Shown: in pieces, positions 9,480 through 20,336 of the stretch | How the letters are laid out: each line of letters starts with the position of its first letter | Position numbering within the stretch: the stretch's first letter is position 1 | Source of the DNA: Frateuria sp. Soil773 | GTDB lineage: Bacteria; Pseudomonadota; Gammaproteobacteria; Xanthomonadales; Rhodanobacteraceae | Reading direction: 5' to 3' | DNA length: 45,502 nt | NCBI RefSeq assembly: GCF_001428405.1 | Contig: NZ_LMSL01000010.1 | Span: 74,661 to 120,162 of the forward strand | Translations under genes and position numbers: made by a program | Notes under the pieces: generated by a model | Seen by the model: only the letters and a program-made list of their open reading frames with translations | Database searches by the model: none | Told to the model about the DNA's origin: nothing

Positions 9480-9496
9480 ATTTGAATCTTTCAAAT
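9480..9496. promoter_or_regulatory. candidate operator in divergent uronide-gene promoter region
   Basis: An inverted repeat ATTTGA-N5-TCAAAT lies in a strikingly AT-rich island (about 9440-9507), the only such stretch between the GH105 gene (-) and the DUF4861 gene (+). Location and symmetry suggest a regulator site controlling both directions. No regulator gene is adjacent. Confidence 0.4.
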
Positions 9497-9505
9497 ATTT
9501 TCTTT

Positions 9506-10738
9506 TTGGCGGGGCGCGGTCGTGCCGAAGCGACAGGGCGACGCCTGCGTGCGGCAGCCGCTTGCGCCGTCCTGCTGGCGGCCTTGCCCGCGGCCAGTGC
9601 CGTCCGGCCCGCGACCGCGGCGGCAACCGGGCCGCTGTGGATCGAGGTCGCCAACACGTTGCCGATCCGCCGGCCTGGCGAAGTGCTGGAGGTGCCGCTC
9701 GCCGAGCTGTTCCGGCGGCGGCCGGCGTGGCGGGGGTGCCGGCTGGCCGCGCGCGTGGACGGCTCCGACCGCCTCGTGCCGGTCCAGCGCTACGCCGACG
9801 ACGGCGGCATGCCCGACACGCTGCTGGTGCAGCTGGACATGGCACCGCGCGCCTCGGTCCGGCTGGCGATCGAGCCGGCCGCGGACGATGCCGCGCCGAC
9901 GCCGAACCCGCTGCACGCACGCAAGGTGCCCGAGCGCGACGACGATTTCGCCTGGGAGAACGCGCAGGTGACCTACCGCATCTACGGCCCCGGCCTGCAG
10001 GCCAAGGGCGAGGTGTCCTCGGGCATCGACGTGTGGTCCAAGCGTCCGCCGCACCGGGTGATCGAGGACTGGTACCGGCGCGACCGCGAGAGCCAGCGGC
10101 GCGGCGATCCCTCGCTGTCGTACCACGTCGACAACGGCGTGGGCCTGGACAGCTACGCGGTGGGCCATTCGCCCGGCGCCGGCGGCACCGCCGCGTGGAA
10201 GGACGGCAAGCCCGCGTACTCGGCGAACCCGGCGCGGGTGCTCGTCACCGCGACGGGGCCGATACGGTTGCGCTTCGAGGTGGACTACGCGCCGTGGAAG
10301 GCCGGCGCCGTGTTCGTGCGCGAGCACAAGGCGGTGACGCTGGACGCGGGCTCGCACATGAACCGGCAGGCCGTCAGCTACCGCCTCGAAGGCGCGCGGC
10401 GGCTCACCCTGGCGGCCGGCGTCTCGGTGCACGACGGCGCGCGCGTCGCGCACGAAGGCGCCGCTTCCATCGCCGTGTGGGACACACCGCAGAAGGCCGA
10501 CGCCGGTCGCATCGCAACCGCCCTGATCGTGGCGCCGAAGGAGCCCGCGCGTTACGCCGAAGGCGGCGGCGCGGCATGGGCGCTGTTCGACGTCGGCGAC
10601 GGCGACACCGTCCGCTTCGCTTCCGGCGCCGGCTGGTCCAAGGGCGACATGCCGGACTTCGCCGCCTGGCAACGCTATCTCGGCGACTACCGGCAACGCT
10701 GGGCGAATCCGCTGCGGCTGCGCTGGCTCGACCGGTGA
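9506..10738 (+). CDS. DUF4861-family exported protein, start uncertain
   Basis: The product is about 410 residues if it starts at TTG 9506. Another TTG at 9482 and a CTG further in are also possible, and no ATG or GTG fits. A signal peptide is visible (AACAVLLAALPAASA). The body has the features of DUF4861 proteins: PLWIEVANTLPIRRPGEVLEVPL near the mature N-terminus, then DDFAWENAQVTYRIYGPGLQ, and VWSKRPPHRVIEDWY with SYHVDNGVGLDSYAVG. DUF4861 genes commonly sit in plant or algal polysaccharide loci next to GH105 and lyase genes, as here. The reaction is not known to me. The divergent arrangement with GH105 and the lyase implies shared control. The AT-rich regulatory island before it makes the exact start hard to set. 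Confidence 0.78.
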   Translation: MAGRGRAEATGRRLRAAAACAVLLAALPAASAVRPATAAATGPLWIEVANTLPIRRPGEVLEVPLAELFRRRPAWRGCRLAARVDGSDRLVPVQRYADDGGMPDTLLVQLDMAPRASVRLAIEPAADDAAPTPNPLHARKVPERDDDFAWENAQVTYRIYGPGLQAKGEVSSGIDVWSKRPPHRVIEDWYRRDRESQRRGDPSLSYHVDNGVGLDSYAVGHSPGAGGTAAWKDGKPAYSANPARVLVTATGPIRLRFEVDYAPWKAGAVFVREHKAVTLDAGSHMNRQAVSYRLEGARRLTLAAGVSVHDGARVAHEGAASIAVWDTPQKADAGRIATALIVAPKEPARYAEGGGAAWALFDVGDGDTVRFASGAGWSKGDMPDFAAWQRYLGDYRQRWANPLRLRWLDR

Positions 10739-10870
10739 TAATCCATCCGTTGGCAGCGAGAGGGTGGTTTCACGAACCTGCCAGCAACATCACGCCCGAA
10801 GGGTTGACGGCGATTTCGCGGGCGGCAATCGTGTCGCTTGCCGATCCGGCAGGATGGATGGGGGACAGGT

Positions 10871-11324
10871 ATGTCCAGGCTCGTATTCGATGGCACCGCG
10901 CACCGGATTACCTTGCTGGACAACAACGACCGGGTCGTGGGTACATGGCCCGCATACAACAACATCGATAGCCACGCGACCATCCAGCCGCATCTGGCCA
11001 ATGGAAGCTATCAGGTTCTGGACAGCGGGAGGCCGCATCCGCATGCGGCGAATCCGAACGGACCCTATGGATCCTATGGAATCATCCGTTTTGCAGTGCC
11101 GGGACATGTTGGCGTGGGTGTCCATTCCGGCCGCGCAAATGCTCGGCACCTGCCTGGCCCGCAGCATCCCACCATGGGTTGCATTCGCACGACCGACGAG
11201 GCGGAGACGCATCGGGGATGCGATTCGAAACGATCCATCGACCCTGATCCGGATCAACCGGAACAGTCAGGCTGCCGCACACTCCGGGCGTGCCCGGCAA
11301 GGACACGCCCCTGTTCAACCTTAG
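10871..11324 (+). pseudogene. L,D-transpeptidase-like (DUF2778/Tlde1-like) gene with frameshift
   Basis: The frame from ATG 10871 (GGGGACAGG before it) reads MSRLVFDGTAHRITLLDNN and continues to the catalytic-type block GVGVHSGRAN...HPTMGCIRTTDEA, with His and Cys in the order expected for YkuD-like L,D-transpeptidase or L,D-carboxypeptidase folds. After 11203 this frame degenerates (ETHRGCDSKRS). The +1 frame from 11205 instead gives a fitting C-terminus (RRIGDAIRNDPSTLIRINRN) and stops at 11324. Adding two bases at about 11204 restores TTDEAMRRIGDAIRNDP, so a 2-base loss (or 1-base gain) is inferred. Related short proteins act on peptidoglycan and include type VI secretion effectors, but no secretion gene is in the window. 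All catalytic residues lie before the shift, so a shortened product could still fold. Confidence 0.65.
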
Positions 11325-11331
11325 ATTCGGC

Positions 11332-11751
11332 TTGCCGGTCTTGATCGCCTTCGCCAGTGCGTCGGGGTGCGTGCAGGCCGGGGCGCCGGCGAAGGCGTGC
11401 TCTCCTGCGCAAGCGGAGGCGGCCGACGAAATGGTGGATACGCTCGACAACTGGAATGCCGTCCACGATTACGCCCGGGCCTATGGTTCCTGCGACCACG
11501 GCAGCATCGCGGAGGGGAGTTCCGAAGCGGTGGCGCGGCTCCTGGCGGACCATTGGGACACGCTGCCCGCACTGGCGAGGCTGGTCGAAAGCGATCCGTC
11601 CCTGAAGCGGTTCGTGCTGGACCACGTCAACACGACGCTGGATACGAACGACCTGGAGCGCATCGGGAGCCATGCCGCATCGTCGTGCCCGGATGGCGCC
11701 TCCCTGGTGTGCAGCGGCATCGGCGAGGCGGCGGCCCGGGCATTGAAATAG
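11332..11751 (+). CDS. small exported protein of unknown function
   Basis: The product is about 139 residues from TTG 11332, and GTG 11290 in the same frame would add 14 residues. TTG 11332 is preferred because it falls eight bases after the corrected stop of the upstream gene at 11324. The N-terminus is hydrophobic and ends in FASASGCVQAG, which could be a lipobox cysteine or a Sec cleavage site. The rest is acidic and helical with four further Cys (KACSPAQAE, GSCDHGS, SSCPDGA, LVCSGIG) that could form disulphides. I recognise no family. Its place directly behind an L,D-transpeptidase-like gene makes a periplasmic partner or immunity protein plausible, but this is inference only. Confidence 0.6.
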   Translation: MPVLIAFASASGCVQAGAPAKACSPAQAEAADEMVDTLDNWNAVHDYARAYGSCDHGSIAEGSSEAVARLLADHWDTLPALARLVESDPSLKRFVLDHVNTTLDTNDLERIGSHAASSCPDGASLVCSGIGEAAARALK

Positions 11752-11764
11752 CGCTGCGTTCCGG

Positions 11765-11802
11765 GCAACGAAAAAGCCGCCCGGAGGCGGCTTTTTCGTT
11801 GC
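11765..11802. terminator. bidirectional Rho-independent terminator
   Basis: Perfect 17-base arms (GCAACGAAAAAGCCGCC and its complement) enclose a CGGA loop. Five A on one side and five T on the other make it work in both directions. It follows the small exported-protein gene (+) and faces typA (-). Confidence 0.92.
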
Positions 11803-11830
11803 CGTGCACGGGAGCCTTGGACCTCACGCC

Positions 11831-11953
11831 CGTCATCCTGGCGAAAGCCGGGATCCAGTGCCTTTGCGTTGCCGGACGCGGAGGGCCGGAACGCCGGGCA
11901 TCGGATACCGAAAGAGGCGAGGCGCTGGATTCCGGCTTTCGCCGGAATGACGG
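11831..11953. repeat. dispersed palindromic repeat, single copy
   Basis: About 123 bp is bounded by CGTCATCCTGGCGAAAGCC and its inverted counterpart GGCTTTCGCCGGAATGACGG. It belongs to the same family as the five-unit array at 28942-29525 and the copy at 44063-44142. It lies between two convergent gene ends, the usual place for REP/BIME-type elements. Confidence 0.8.
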
Positions 11954-12007
11954 TCCTTGGGAGATTCCGGGCGCGGGTCGATCGCAGCCTGGGGCTCCGG
12001 CCGAGGC

Positions 12008-13837
12008 TCAGCCGCCGCGCGAGGCGCGCTTGCGGTCGTTCTCGGTGAGGTGCTTCTTGCGCAGGCGGATTTCCTTCGGCGTCACCTCGACCAGCTCGTC
12101 GTCGTCGATGAAGTCCAGCGCCTGCTCCAGCGAGAACTTGATCGCCGGGGTGAGCTGGATCGCGTCGTCCTTGCCCGAGGCGCGCATGTTGGTGAGCGGC
12201 TTGGGCTTGATCGCGTTGACGGTGAGGTCGTTGTCCTTGGCGTGGATGCCGACCAACTGGCCTTCGTACACGTTGTCGCCCTCGGCGGCGAACAGCTTGC
12301 CGCGTTCCTGCAGCGGCCCCAGCGAGTAGGCGGGCGTGGTGCCGCCGGCGTTGGCGATCATCACGCCGTTGGGGCGCTTGGCGATCTGGCCTTCTTCCTT
12401 GGGACCGTAGTGGTCGAACACGTGGAACAGCAGGCCCGAACCCTGGGTAAGGGTCTTGAACTGGTTCTGGAAGCCGATCAGGCCCCGCGCCGGGATCATG
12501 TACTCCAGCCGCACGCGGCCCTTGCCGTCCGGCTCCATGTTCTTGAGCTGGCCCTTGCGGATGCCCAGGCGCTCCATCACCGGGCCCTGGTGGATCTCCT
12601 CCACGTCGATGACCAGTTGCTCGAACGGCTCCATCTTCTGGCCGTCGATCTCCTTGACGATCACTTCCGGGCGCGACACGGCCAGCTCGTAGCCTTCGCG
12701 GCGCATGTTCTCGATCAGCACCGACAGGTGCAGTTCGCCGCGGCCGGAAACGAGGAACTTGTCCGCGTCCGAACCCTGCTCGACCTTCAGCGCCACGTTG
12801 TGCACCTGCTCGCGGTCGAGGCGATCCTTGAGCTGGCGGCTGGTGAGGAACTTGCCGCCGGAGAGGTCCTTGTTGCCGGCGAACGGCGAGTTGTTCACCT
12901 GGAAGGTCATCGAGATGGTCGGCTCGTCCACCGTCAGCGCCGGCAGCGCCTCGGGCGCGTCCAGCGCGGTCACGGTGTCGGAGATGGTCAGCTCGGCGAT
13001 GCCGGAGATGGCGACGATGTCGCCGGCCTCGGCGCTGTCCTGCTCGATGCGCTCCAGGCCCATGAAGCCGAGCACCTGCAGCACCTTGCCCTGGCGCTTC
13101 TTGCCGTGGCGGTCGATCACCGCCACCGGCATGTTCTTCTTCAGCGTGCCGCGCTGGATGCGGCCGATGCCGATCACGCCCACGAAGTTGTTGTAGTCGA
13201 GCTGGCTGATGCGCATCTGGAACGGGCCTTCGGGATCGACCTCGGGCCTGGGCGCGTGCTGCATGATCGCCTCGTACAGCGGCGTCATGTCGCCCTCGCG
13301 CACGTTCTCGTCGAGGCTGGCGTAGCCGTTCAGGGCCGAGGCGTAGACGATCGGGAATTCCATCTGCTCCGGCGTGGCGCCGAGGCGGTCGAACAGGTCC
13401 CAGACCTGTTCCACGACCCACTCGGGGCGGGCGCCGGGACGGTCGATCTTGTTGATCACCACGATCGGCTTGAAGCCCATCGCGAAGGCCTTCTGGGTCA
13501 CGAAGCGGGTCTGCGGCATCGGGCCGTCCATCGCGTCGACCAGGATCAGCACGGTGTCCACCATCGACAGCACGCGCTCCACCTCGCCGCCGAAGTCGGC
13601 GTGGCCGGGGGTGTCGACGATGTTGATGCGGTTGCCCTGCCAGGTGATGGCGGTGTTCTTGGCCAGGATGGTGATGCCGCGTTCCTTTTCCTGGTCGTTG
13701 GAGTCCATCACGCGCTCGGCCAGCACGGTGCGCTCGGAGAGCGTGCCGGACTGCTTCAGCAGCTGGTCGACGAGGGTGGTCTTGCCGTGGTCGACGTGGG
13801 CGACGATGGCGATGTTGCGCAGGTTTTCGATGGACAT
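12008..13837 (-). CDS. typA: ribosome-associated GTPase TypA/BipA
   Basis: The product is 609 residues, the normal length. It begins [22 protein letters not shown] (G1 P-loop AHVDHGKTT), followed by [13 protein letters not shown] (G2/switch I), [17 protein letters not shown] (G3) and [10 protein letters not shown] (G4). EF-G-like domains III and V follow, with the TypA-specific C-terminal part ([23 protein letters not shown]). TypA is a translational GTPase that binds the ribosome and helps 50S assembly and growth at low temperature or under stress. It ends facing the terminator at 11765-11802. A consensus -10 (TATAAT) lies 60 bp upstream. Confidence 0.98.
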   Translation of the reverse strand: MSIENLRNIAIVAHVDHGKTTLVDQLLKQSGTLSERTVLAERVMDSNDQEKERGITILAKNTAITWQGNRINIVDTPGHADFGGEVERVLSMVDTVLILVDAMDGPMPQTRFVTQKAFAMGFKPIVVINKIDRPGARPEWVVEQVWDLFDRLGATPEQMEFPIVYASALNGYASLDENVREGDMTPLYEAIMQHAPRPEVDPEGPFQMRISQLDYNNFVGVIGIGRIQRGTLKKNMPVAVIDRHGKKRQGKVLQVLGFMGLERIEQDSAEAGDIVAISGIAELTISDTVTALDAPEALPALTVDEPTISMTFQVNNSPFAGNKDLSGGKFLTSRQLKDRLDREQVHNVALKVEQGSDADKFLVSGRGELHLSVLIENMRREGYELAVSRPEVIVKEIDGQKMEPFEQLVIDVEEIHQGPVMERLGIRKGQLKNMEPDGKGRVRLEYMIPARGLIGFQNQFKTLTQGSGLLFHVFDHYGPKEEGQIAKRPNGVMIANAGGTTPAYSLGPLQERGKLFAAEGDNVYEGQLVGIHAKDNDLTVNAIKPKPLTNMRASGKDDAIQLTPAIKFSLEQALDFIDDDELVEVTPKEIRLRKKHLTENDRKRASRGG

Positions 13838-13896
13838 AGGCAGGGCTCGGGCGATGCGGAGATCGTCGCGCAGGGTTTTGAAAGGCGAATCGGTCG

Positions 13897-13902
13897 ATTA
13901 TA
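13897..13902 (-). promoter_or_regulatory. -10 element of typA promoter
   Basis: On the minus strand this reads TATAAT (GCGTATAATCG), a perfect sigma-70 -10 box 60 bp before the typA ATG. No good -35 is seen at 17 bp. Confidence 0.6.
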
Positions 13903-13955
13903 CGCGTTTGCGCACGGCTGTGCCTGTGCCGGGCTGAACGCAGGGCGCCTGCCGC

Positions 13956-14879
13956 TCAGGGCGCGCCGAGGCCGGCGACCGTCCCGACCAGCCAGCGCAG
14001 CCCCGCGTCGCCGTCCATCGACGCCTTCCATGTCGCGCTCACCCGGTGGGCCGGCAGGGGGAAGGGCAGCGGGCTGATGGCGAGCCCCAGGTCGCGGCTC
14101 CAGATCCGCGCGATGTAGTCGGGCACGGTGACCAGGGCGGCGGTGTCGCGCACGATGAACGGGTTGGTGGCGAAGTGCGGGTTGGCGAACAGCACGCGTC
14201 GCGCGTGGCCGAGCGCCGCCAGCTCTTCGTCGATGTAGCCGTGCAGCTCGCCCTTGAACGAGGTGAGCAGGTGCGGGTGGCGCAGGAATTCGCGCAGGTC
14301 CAGCTTCGTTCGACGGGGCCGGATCAGCGCCGCGTTGTAGAGGCAGACGAAGCGCCATTCGAACAGCGGCCGCTGGCGCAGCCAGCCCGGGCCCTCGTCG
14401 TGCATGCCCAGCGCCAGCTCGATCTCGTTGCGCTCCAGCATCGCGGCGACGCGGTGGCGGTCGGTGTCCAGGGTGACCAGGCGCACGCCCGGCGCCTCGC
14501 TGGCGAGGTGCCGCACCAGACGCGGGAACAGCGCCGCGCCCACCGCCTCGCTGCTGCCGATGCGGAACACGCGGCTGGAAGCCTGCGGCTCGAACGGGCG
14601 GTTCGCCGTCAGCGCCCCGTGCAGGCCCTGCAGCAGGGCGTCGACCTGGCGGGCCAGTTCCAGCGCGCGCGGCGTCGGCTCCATGCCGGCGCGCCCGCGC
14701 ACGAACAGCGGGTCGCCGAACGCCGCGCGCAGGCGCTTGAGCGCGCCGCTCACCGCCGGCTGGCCCAGGTACAGCCGCTCCGCCGCCCGCGTGACGTGGC
14801 GTTCCTGCATCAGGGCGTGGAAGACCGGCAGCAGGTTGAGGTCGAGCCGGCGCAGATCACGTTCGATGATGTTGTCCAT
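13956..14879 (-). CDS. LysR-family transcriptional regulator
   Basis: The product is 307 residues, typical for the family. The N-terminal winged helix-turn-helix reads LRRLDLNLLPVFHALMQERHVTRAAERLYLGQPAVSGALKRLRAAFGDPLFVR, as in the LeuO/NodD-like branch that starts with DLNLL. A periplasmic-binding-protein-like effector domain follows (RVFRIGSSEAVGAALFPRLV onwards). The start at 14879 was chosen at the MDNIIERDL residues, and the open frame beyond it is spurious. It is divergent from an SDR gene with 85 bp between the starts and a LysR-type half-site pair at 14913-14929, so control of that SDR gene and autoregulation are likely. The inducer is unknown. Confidence 0.92.
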   Translation of the reverse strand: MDNIIERDLRRLDLNLLPVFHALMQERHVTRAAERLYLGQPAVSGALKRLRAAFGDPLFVRGRAGMEPTPRALELARQVDALLQGLHGALTANRPFEPQASSRVFRIGSSEAVGAALFPRLVRHLASEAPGVRLVTLDTDRHRVAAMLERNEIELALGMHDEGPGWLRQRPLFEWRFVCLYNAALIRPRRTKLDLREFLRHPHLLTSFKGELHGYIDEELAALGHARRVLFANPHFATNPFIVRDTAALVTVPDYIARIWSRDLGLAISPLPFPLPAHRVSATWKASMDGDAGLRWLVGTVAGLGAP

Positions 14880-14912
14880 GACGACAAACGATTGGAGTGA
14901 TGGAAGCCAAGC

Positions 14913-14929
14913 ATGCACGATGCCTGCAT
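14913..14929. promoter_or_regulatory. candidate LysR box in divergent intergenic region
   Basis: ATGCA-N7-TGCAT matches the T-N11-A symmetry of LysR-family sites. It sits midway between the divergent starts at 14879 (-) and 14965 (+). Confidence 0.5.
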
Positions 14930-14964
14930 CGGCCGCACCGGGCGGCCTCGAGAGGAGTCGGGAC

Positions 14965-15684
14965 ATGCAGGACGGGCGCAGGAAGATCGTGGTGCTGGGC
15001 GGCTCGTCCGGCATGGGGCTGGCCACCGTCCGCCTGCTGGCGGAAGCCGGGCACGCGCTGGTCGCCACCGGCCGCGACCCGGCCCGGCTGGCCGCGGCGC
15101 TGCAGCCGCTGCCGGGCGACCTGCGCGGCGAGGCGTTCGACGCCACCGACCGGGCGCAACTGGATGCCTTCTTCGGACGCCTCGGCGTGTTCGACGACCT
15201 GGTCGTCGCGCTCAGCGGCGGCGAGGGCGGCGGCCCGTTCCGCGGGCTGGACCTGGCGGCGCTGGAGCGCGGTTTCGCCGCCAAGTTCTGGCCGCACGTC
15301 CAGGCCGCGCAGGCCGCGCTGCCGGCGCTGCGCGCGGGCGGCAGCATCACCTTCCTCACCTCGGTCTCGGCGCGGATGGCGAACCCGGGCACGGCCGGGC
15401 TGGCCGCCATCAACGGCGCGATCGAGGCGATGGTGCCGGTGCTGGCGCGCGAGCTGGCGCCGCTGCGGGTGAATGCGGTGGCGCCCGGCGTGGTCGATAC
15501 GCCGTGGTGGGACGCGCGGGGCGCCGAAGCCAAGGACGCGGTGTTCCGCCAGCAGGCGCAGGCCCTGCCGGTGGGCCGGGTGGGGCGCCCGGAGGAGGTC
15601 GCCCAGGCGGTGGCCTTCCTGGTCGGCAACGGCTTCACCACCGGCACGGTGATCGCGTGCGACGGCGGGCTGCACCTGCTGTAG
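14965..15684 (+). CDS. SDR-family protein with altered catalytic residues
   Basis: The product is 239 residues. The Rossmann cofactor motif is intact (VVLGGSSGMGLATVRLL), as is the C-terminal RVNAVAPGVVDTPWW. In the active site, the block SVSARMANPGTAGLAAINGA aligns with the FabG block S..13..Y..3..K. The Ser is present, but the catalytic Tyr is Leu and the catalytic Lys is Asn. It therefore either uses another mechanism, binds nucleotide without catalysis, or belongs to a divergent SDR subgroup. The start at 14965 has a GAGAGGAG ribosome site. It is divergent from a LysR regulator that probably controls it. The substrate is unknown. Confidence 0.88.
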   Translation: MQDGRRKIVVLGGSSGMGLATVRLLAEAGHALVATGRDPARLAAALQPLPGDLRGEAFDATDRAQLDAFFGRLGVFDDLVVALSGGEGGGPFRGLDLAALERGFAAKFWPHVQAAQAALPALRAGGSITFLTSVSARMANPGTAGLAAINGAIEAMVPVLARELAPLRVNAVAPGVVDTPWWDARGAEAKDAVFRQQAQALPVGRVGRPEEVAQAVAFLVGNGFTTGTVIACDGGLHLL

Positions 15685-15792
15685 GGCGCGCGCGGCGGGT
15701 GCGTTTCACCCGATGCGGACGGATGGCTGCGGTATCCTTGCAGGCCATTCGGCCCGTTTCAGGGCCGAGGTACCTGTCCAGAAGGATTTTCG

Positions 15793-16299
15793 ATGACCAT
15801 CAACGTGACCATGCAAACCAGCCGCGGCCCCATCCACCTGCGCCTGCACGAGGACAAGGCCCCGGTGACGGTGGCCAGCTTCGTCAACCTGGTGCGCCGT
15901 GGCTACTACGACGGCCTGGGCTTCCACCGCGTGATCGCCGACTTCATGATCCAGGGCGGCTGCCCGCTGGGCACCGGCACCGGCGGCCCGGGCTACAAGT
16001 TCGAGGACGAGTTCGACGCCTCGCTGCGCCACGACAAGCCCGGCGTGCTGTCGATGGCCAATGCCGGCCCGCGCACCAACGGCAGCCAGTTCTTCATCAC
16101 CCATGGCGCCACGCCGTGGCTGGACGGCAAGCACAGCGTGTTCGGCGAAGTGCTCGGCGCGGAAGACCAGAAGGTGGTCGACGCGATCAAGCAGGGCGAC
16201 GTCATCGAGCGCGTCACCGTGGAAGGCGACGTGGACGCGCTGCTGGCCGCCCAGGCCGAGCGCGTGAAGGAATGGAACAAGGTGCTCGACGCCGGGTAA
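15793..16299 (+). CDS. ppiB: peptidyl-prolyl cis-trans isomerase, cyclophilin type
   Basis: The product is 168 residues without a signal peptide, so it is the cytoplasmic PpiB form. Cyclophilin signatures are present: [34 protein letters not shown] (catalytic Arg in FHRVI), [15 protein letters not shown] and [12 protein letters not shown]. It catalyses cis-trans isomerisation of Xaa-Pro bonds during folding. A clear AGAAGGA ribosome site precedes the ATG. It is monocistronic and followed by a strong hairpin at 16328-16371. Confidence 0.96.
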   Translation: MTINVTMQTSRGPIHLRLHEDKAPVTVASFVNLVRRGYYDGLGFHRVIADFMIQGGCPLGTGTGGPGYKFEDEFDASLRHDKPGVLSMANAGPRTNGSQFFITHGATPWLDGKHSVFGEVLGAEDQKVVDAIKQGDVIERVTVEGDVDALLAAQAERVKEWNKVLDAG

Positions 16300-16327
16300 G
16301 CCGCCGACGCCGTATGGATGTCCGCTC

Positions 16328-16371
16328 GCGCCCGCGCAACGTCGCCGTCCTTCGCGATGTTGCGCGGGCGC
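16328..16371 (+). terminator. terminator after ppiB
   Basis: An 18-bp stem (13 perfect pairs GCGCCCGCGCAAC / GTTGCGCGGGCGC plus five inner pairs) with an 8-base loop is followed by TTGTACTT. It lies 29 bp after the ppiB stop. Confidence 0.8.
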
Positions 16372-16434
16372 TTGTACTTGCGGCCTGCTTGAACGCATAG
16401 TCCGCGCGCAGCATCGTCGATGCGGGAAGGGTTC

Positions 16435-17460
16435 ATGCGGGTACGTCTGGAGGATGTGGCACGCGCCGCCGGGGTTTCGCCCAAGACGGTTTCGCGCGTG
16501 CTCAACGATGAAGCCAACGTACGCGGTCCGACGCGCGAGCGCGTGCTCGCCGCGATGGCGGCGATGGACTATCGCCCGCATCCTTCGGCGCGCAGCCTGG
16601 CGAGCAATCGCTCCTTCCTGGTGGCGATGCTCTACGACAACCCCTCGTCGAACTATCTGACCGAGATCCAGGCCGGCGTGCTCGATGCCTGCGATCTTCA
16701 CCACTACAGCATGATGGTGCGGCCGCTGCTGTCCGAGGCGGAGGACTTCCTCGAACGTGTTGGCACGCTGATCTCGCATCACCGGCCCGACGGCCTGATT
16801 CTCACGCCGCCGATCACCGACCACCCGGCGTTGCCGGCCTTGTTGCGCGAGCAGGGCGTGCCGTATGCCAGCGTCTCGCCGAAGCAGCGCGACGGCGCCA
16901 TCGGCGTGGGCATGGACGAACGGCTGGCCGCCCGGGAAATGGTGAACCACCTCATTGCCCTGGGGCATCGGCGCATCGCGCACGTGATCGGCCATCCCGC
17001 CCACGGCGCCAGCGGCTGGCGCCTTGCCGGCTACAGCGATGCGCTCGCTGCGGCCGGCCTGCCGTTCGATCCCGCGCTGGTGATCGAGGGCGAGTTCTCC
17101 TTCGGCTCCGGCGTGGCGGCGGCCCGGCGGCTTTTCTCGCTGGCGCGGCGGCCGACCGCCGTGTTCGCGGCCAACGACGACATGGCGGCCGGCGTGATCT
17201 GGGCCGCCGGCGAGCACGGGCTTTCCGTGCCGCGCGACGTATCGGTGTGCGGCTTCGACGACACGCCGATCTCGCGGCAGATCTGGCCTGCGATCACCAC
17301 CATCCGTCAGCCCAGTCGCGAGATGGGGCGGATCGCGGCGCTGCAATTGCTCGACGTGATGCGCGGGCGCGGCCAGGGCAGGATGGTGGAAGTGCCGTTT
17401 GCGCTGCAGTTGCGAGAGTCGACCGGACCGCTGCCGACTGCGGCTCCAGAAGCCGGCTGA
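16435..17460 (+). CDS. LacI-family transcriptional repressor
   Basis: The product is 341 residues. The start at 16435 is preferred over ATG 16420 because GGGAAGG lies at 16424-16430. The N-terminal LacI helix-turn-helix (RLEDVARAAGVSPKTVSRVLN) and hinge (HPSARSLASNRSFLVAML) precede a sugar-binding domain with the family-typical ends FAANDDMAAGVIWAA and VCGFDDTPISRQIWPAITTIRQP. It is 136 bp upstream of, and co-oriented with, a GH3 beta-glucosidase gene whose promoter carries a perfect LacI-type palindrome at 17503-17516, so that gene is the likely target. The inducer is probably a beta-glucoside or derived sugar. Confidence 0.93.
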   Translation: MRVRLEDVARAAGVSPKTVSRVLNDEANVRGPTRERVLAAMAAMDYRPHPSARSLASNRSFLVAMLYDNPSSNYLTEIQAGVLDACDLHHYSMMVRPLLSEAEDFLERVGTLISHHRPDGLILTPPITDHPALPALLREQGVPYASVSPKQRDGAIGVGMDERLAAREMVNHLIALGHRRIAHVIGHPAHGASGWRLAGYSDALAAAGLPFDPALVIEGEFSFGSGVAAARRLFSLARRPTAVFAANDDMAAGVIWAAGEHGLSVPRDVSVCGFDDTPISRQIWPAITTIRQPSREMGRIAALQLLDVMRGRGQGRMVEVPFALQLRESTGPLPTAAPEAG

Positions 17461-17501
17461 AACCTCCCGGTCGCCGATCCCGCCCCATGCTGCATCGCAA
17501 A

Positions 17502-17531
17502 TTGACAGCGCTGTCATTTTCCTCGAATACT
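17502..17531 (+). promoter_or_regulatory. GH3 promoter with overlapping LacI-type operator
   Basis: A perfect -35 (TTGACA, 17502-17507) is followed 18 bp later by AATACT (17526-17531). The 14-bp perfect palindrome TGACAGCGCTGTCA (17503-17516) has the central CG of LacI-family operators and covers the -35. Repressor binding there would block RNA polymerase directly. Confidence 0.8.
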
Positions 17532-17596
17532 CGCGCCGCCTTGGGGTTCCCGCGTCATCCGGCGCTGGAAAAGGGGCCAAACAAGAAGGGGACGCC

Positions 17597-20152
<2,556 letters not shown>

Positions 20153-20336
20153 TCGCATCGCGCCAGCCACGTTCGGTTCTGCCGCTTCATCGTTGCAAGG
20201 GTGATTCGCAAGGGGATCTGTTTCGCACGCCGTCATCGTGAAGGCCGCCGTGGCCGGGCGATGCCGGCGCCCGTTCGTTCGAATGCCGCCGCACTCCAAC
20301 TGCTCCAACGATCACATGTTTTCGGGAGGGAAGACC

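Noticed and set aside
11831-11953. attachment site or insertion sequence remnant
   Set aside because: It has no transposase fragment or target duplication. The same element recurs as a REP-like repeat elsewhere in the window.
16420-16434. upstream ATG of the LacI gene as the start
   Set aside because: The ribosome site GGGAAGG lies between this ATG and the next one, so only ATG 16435 is properly spaced.
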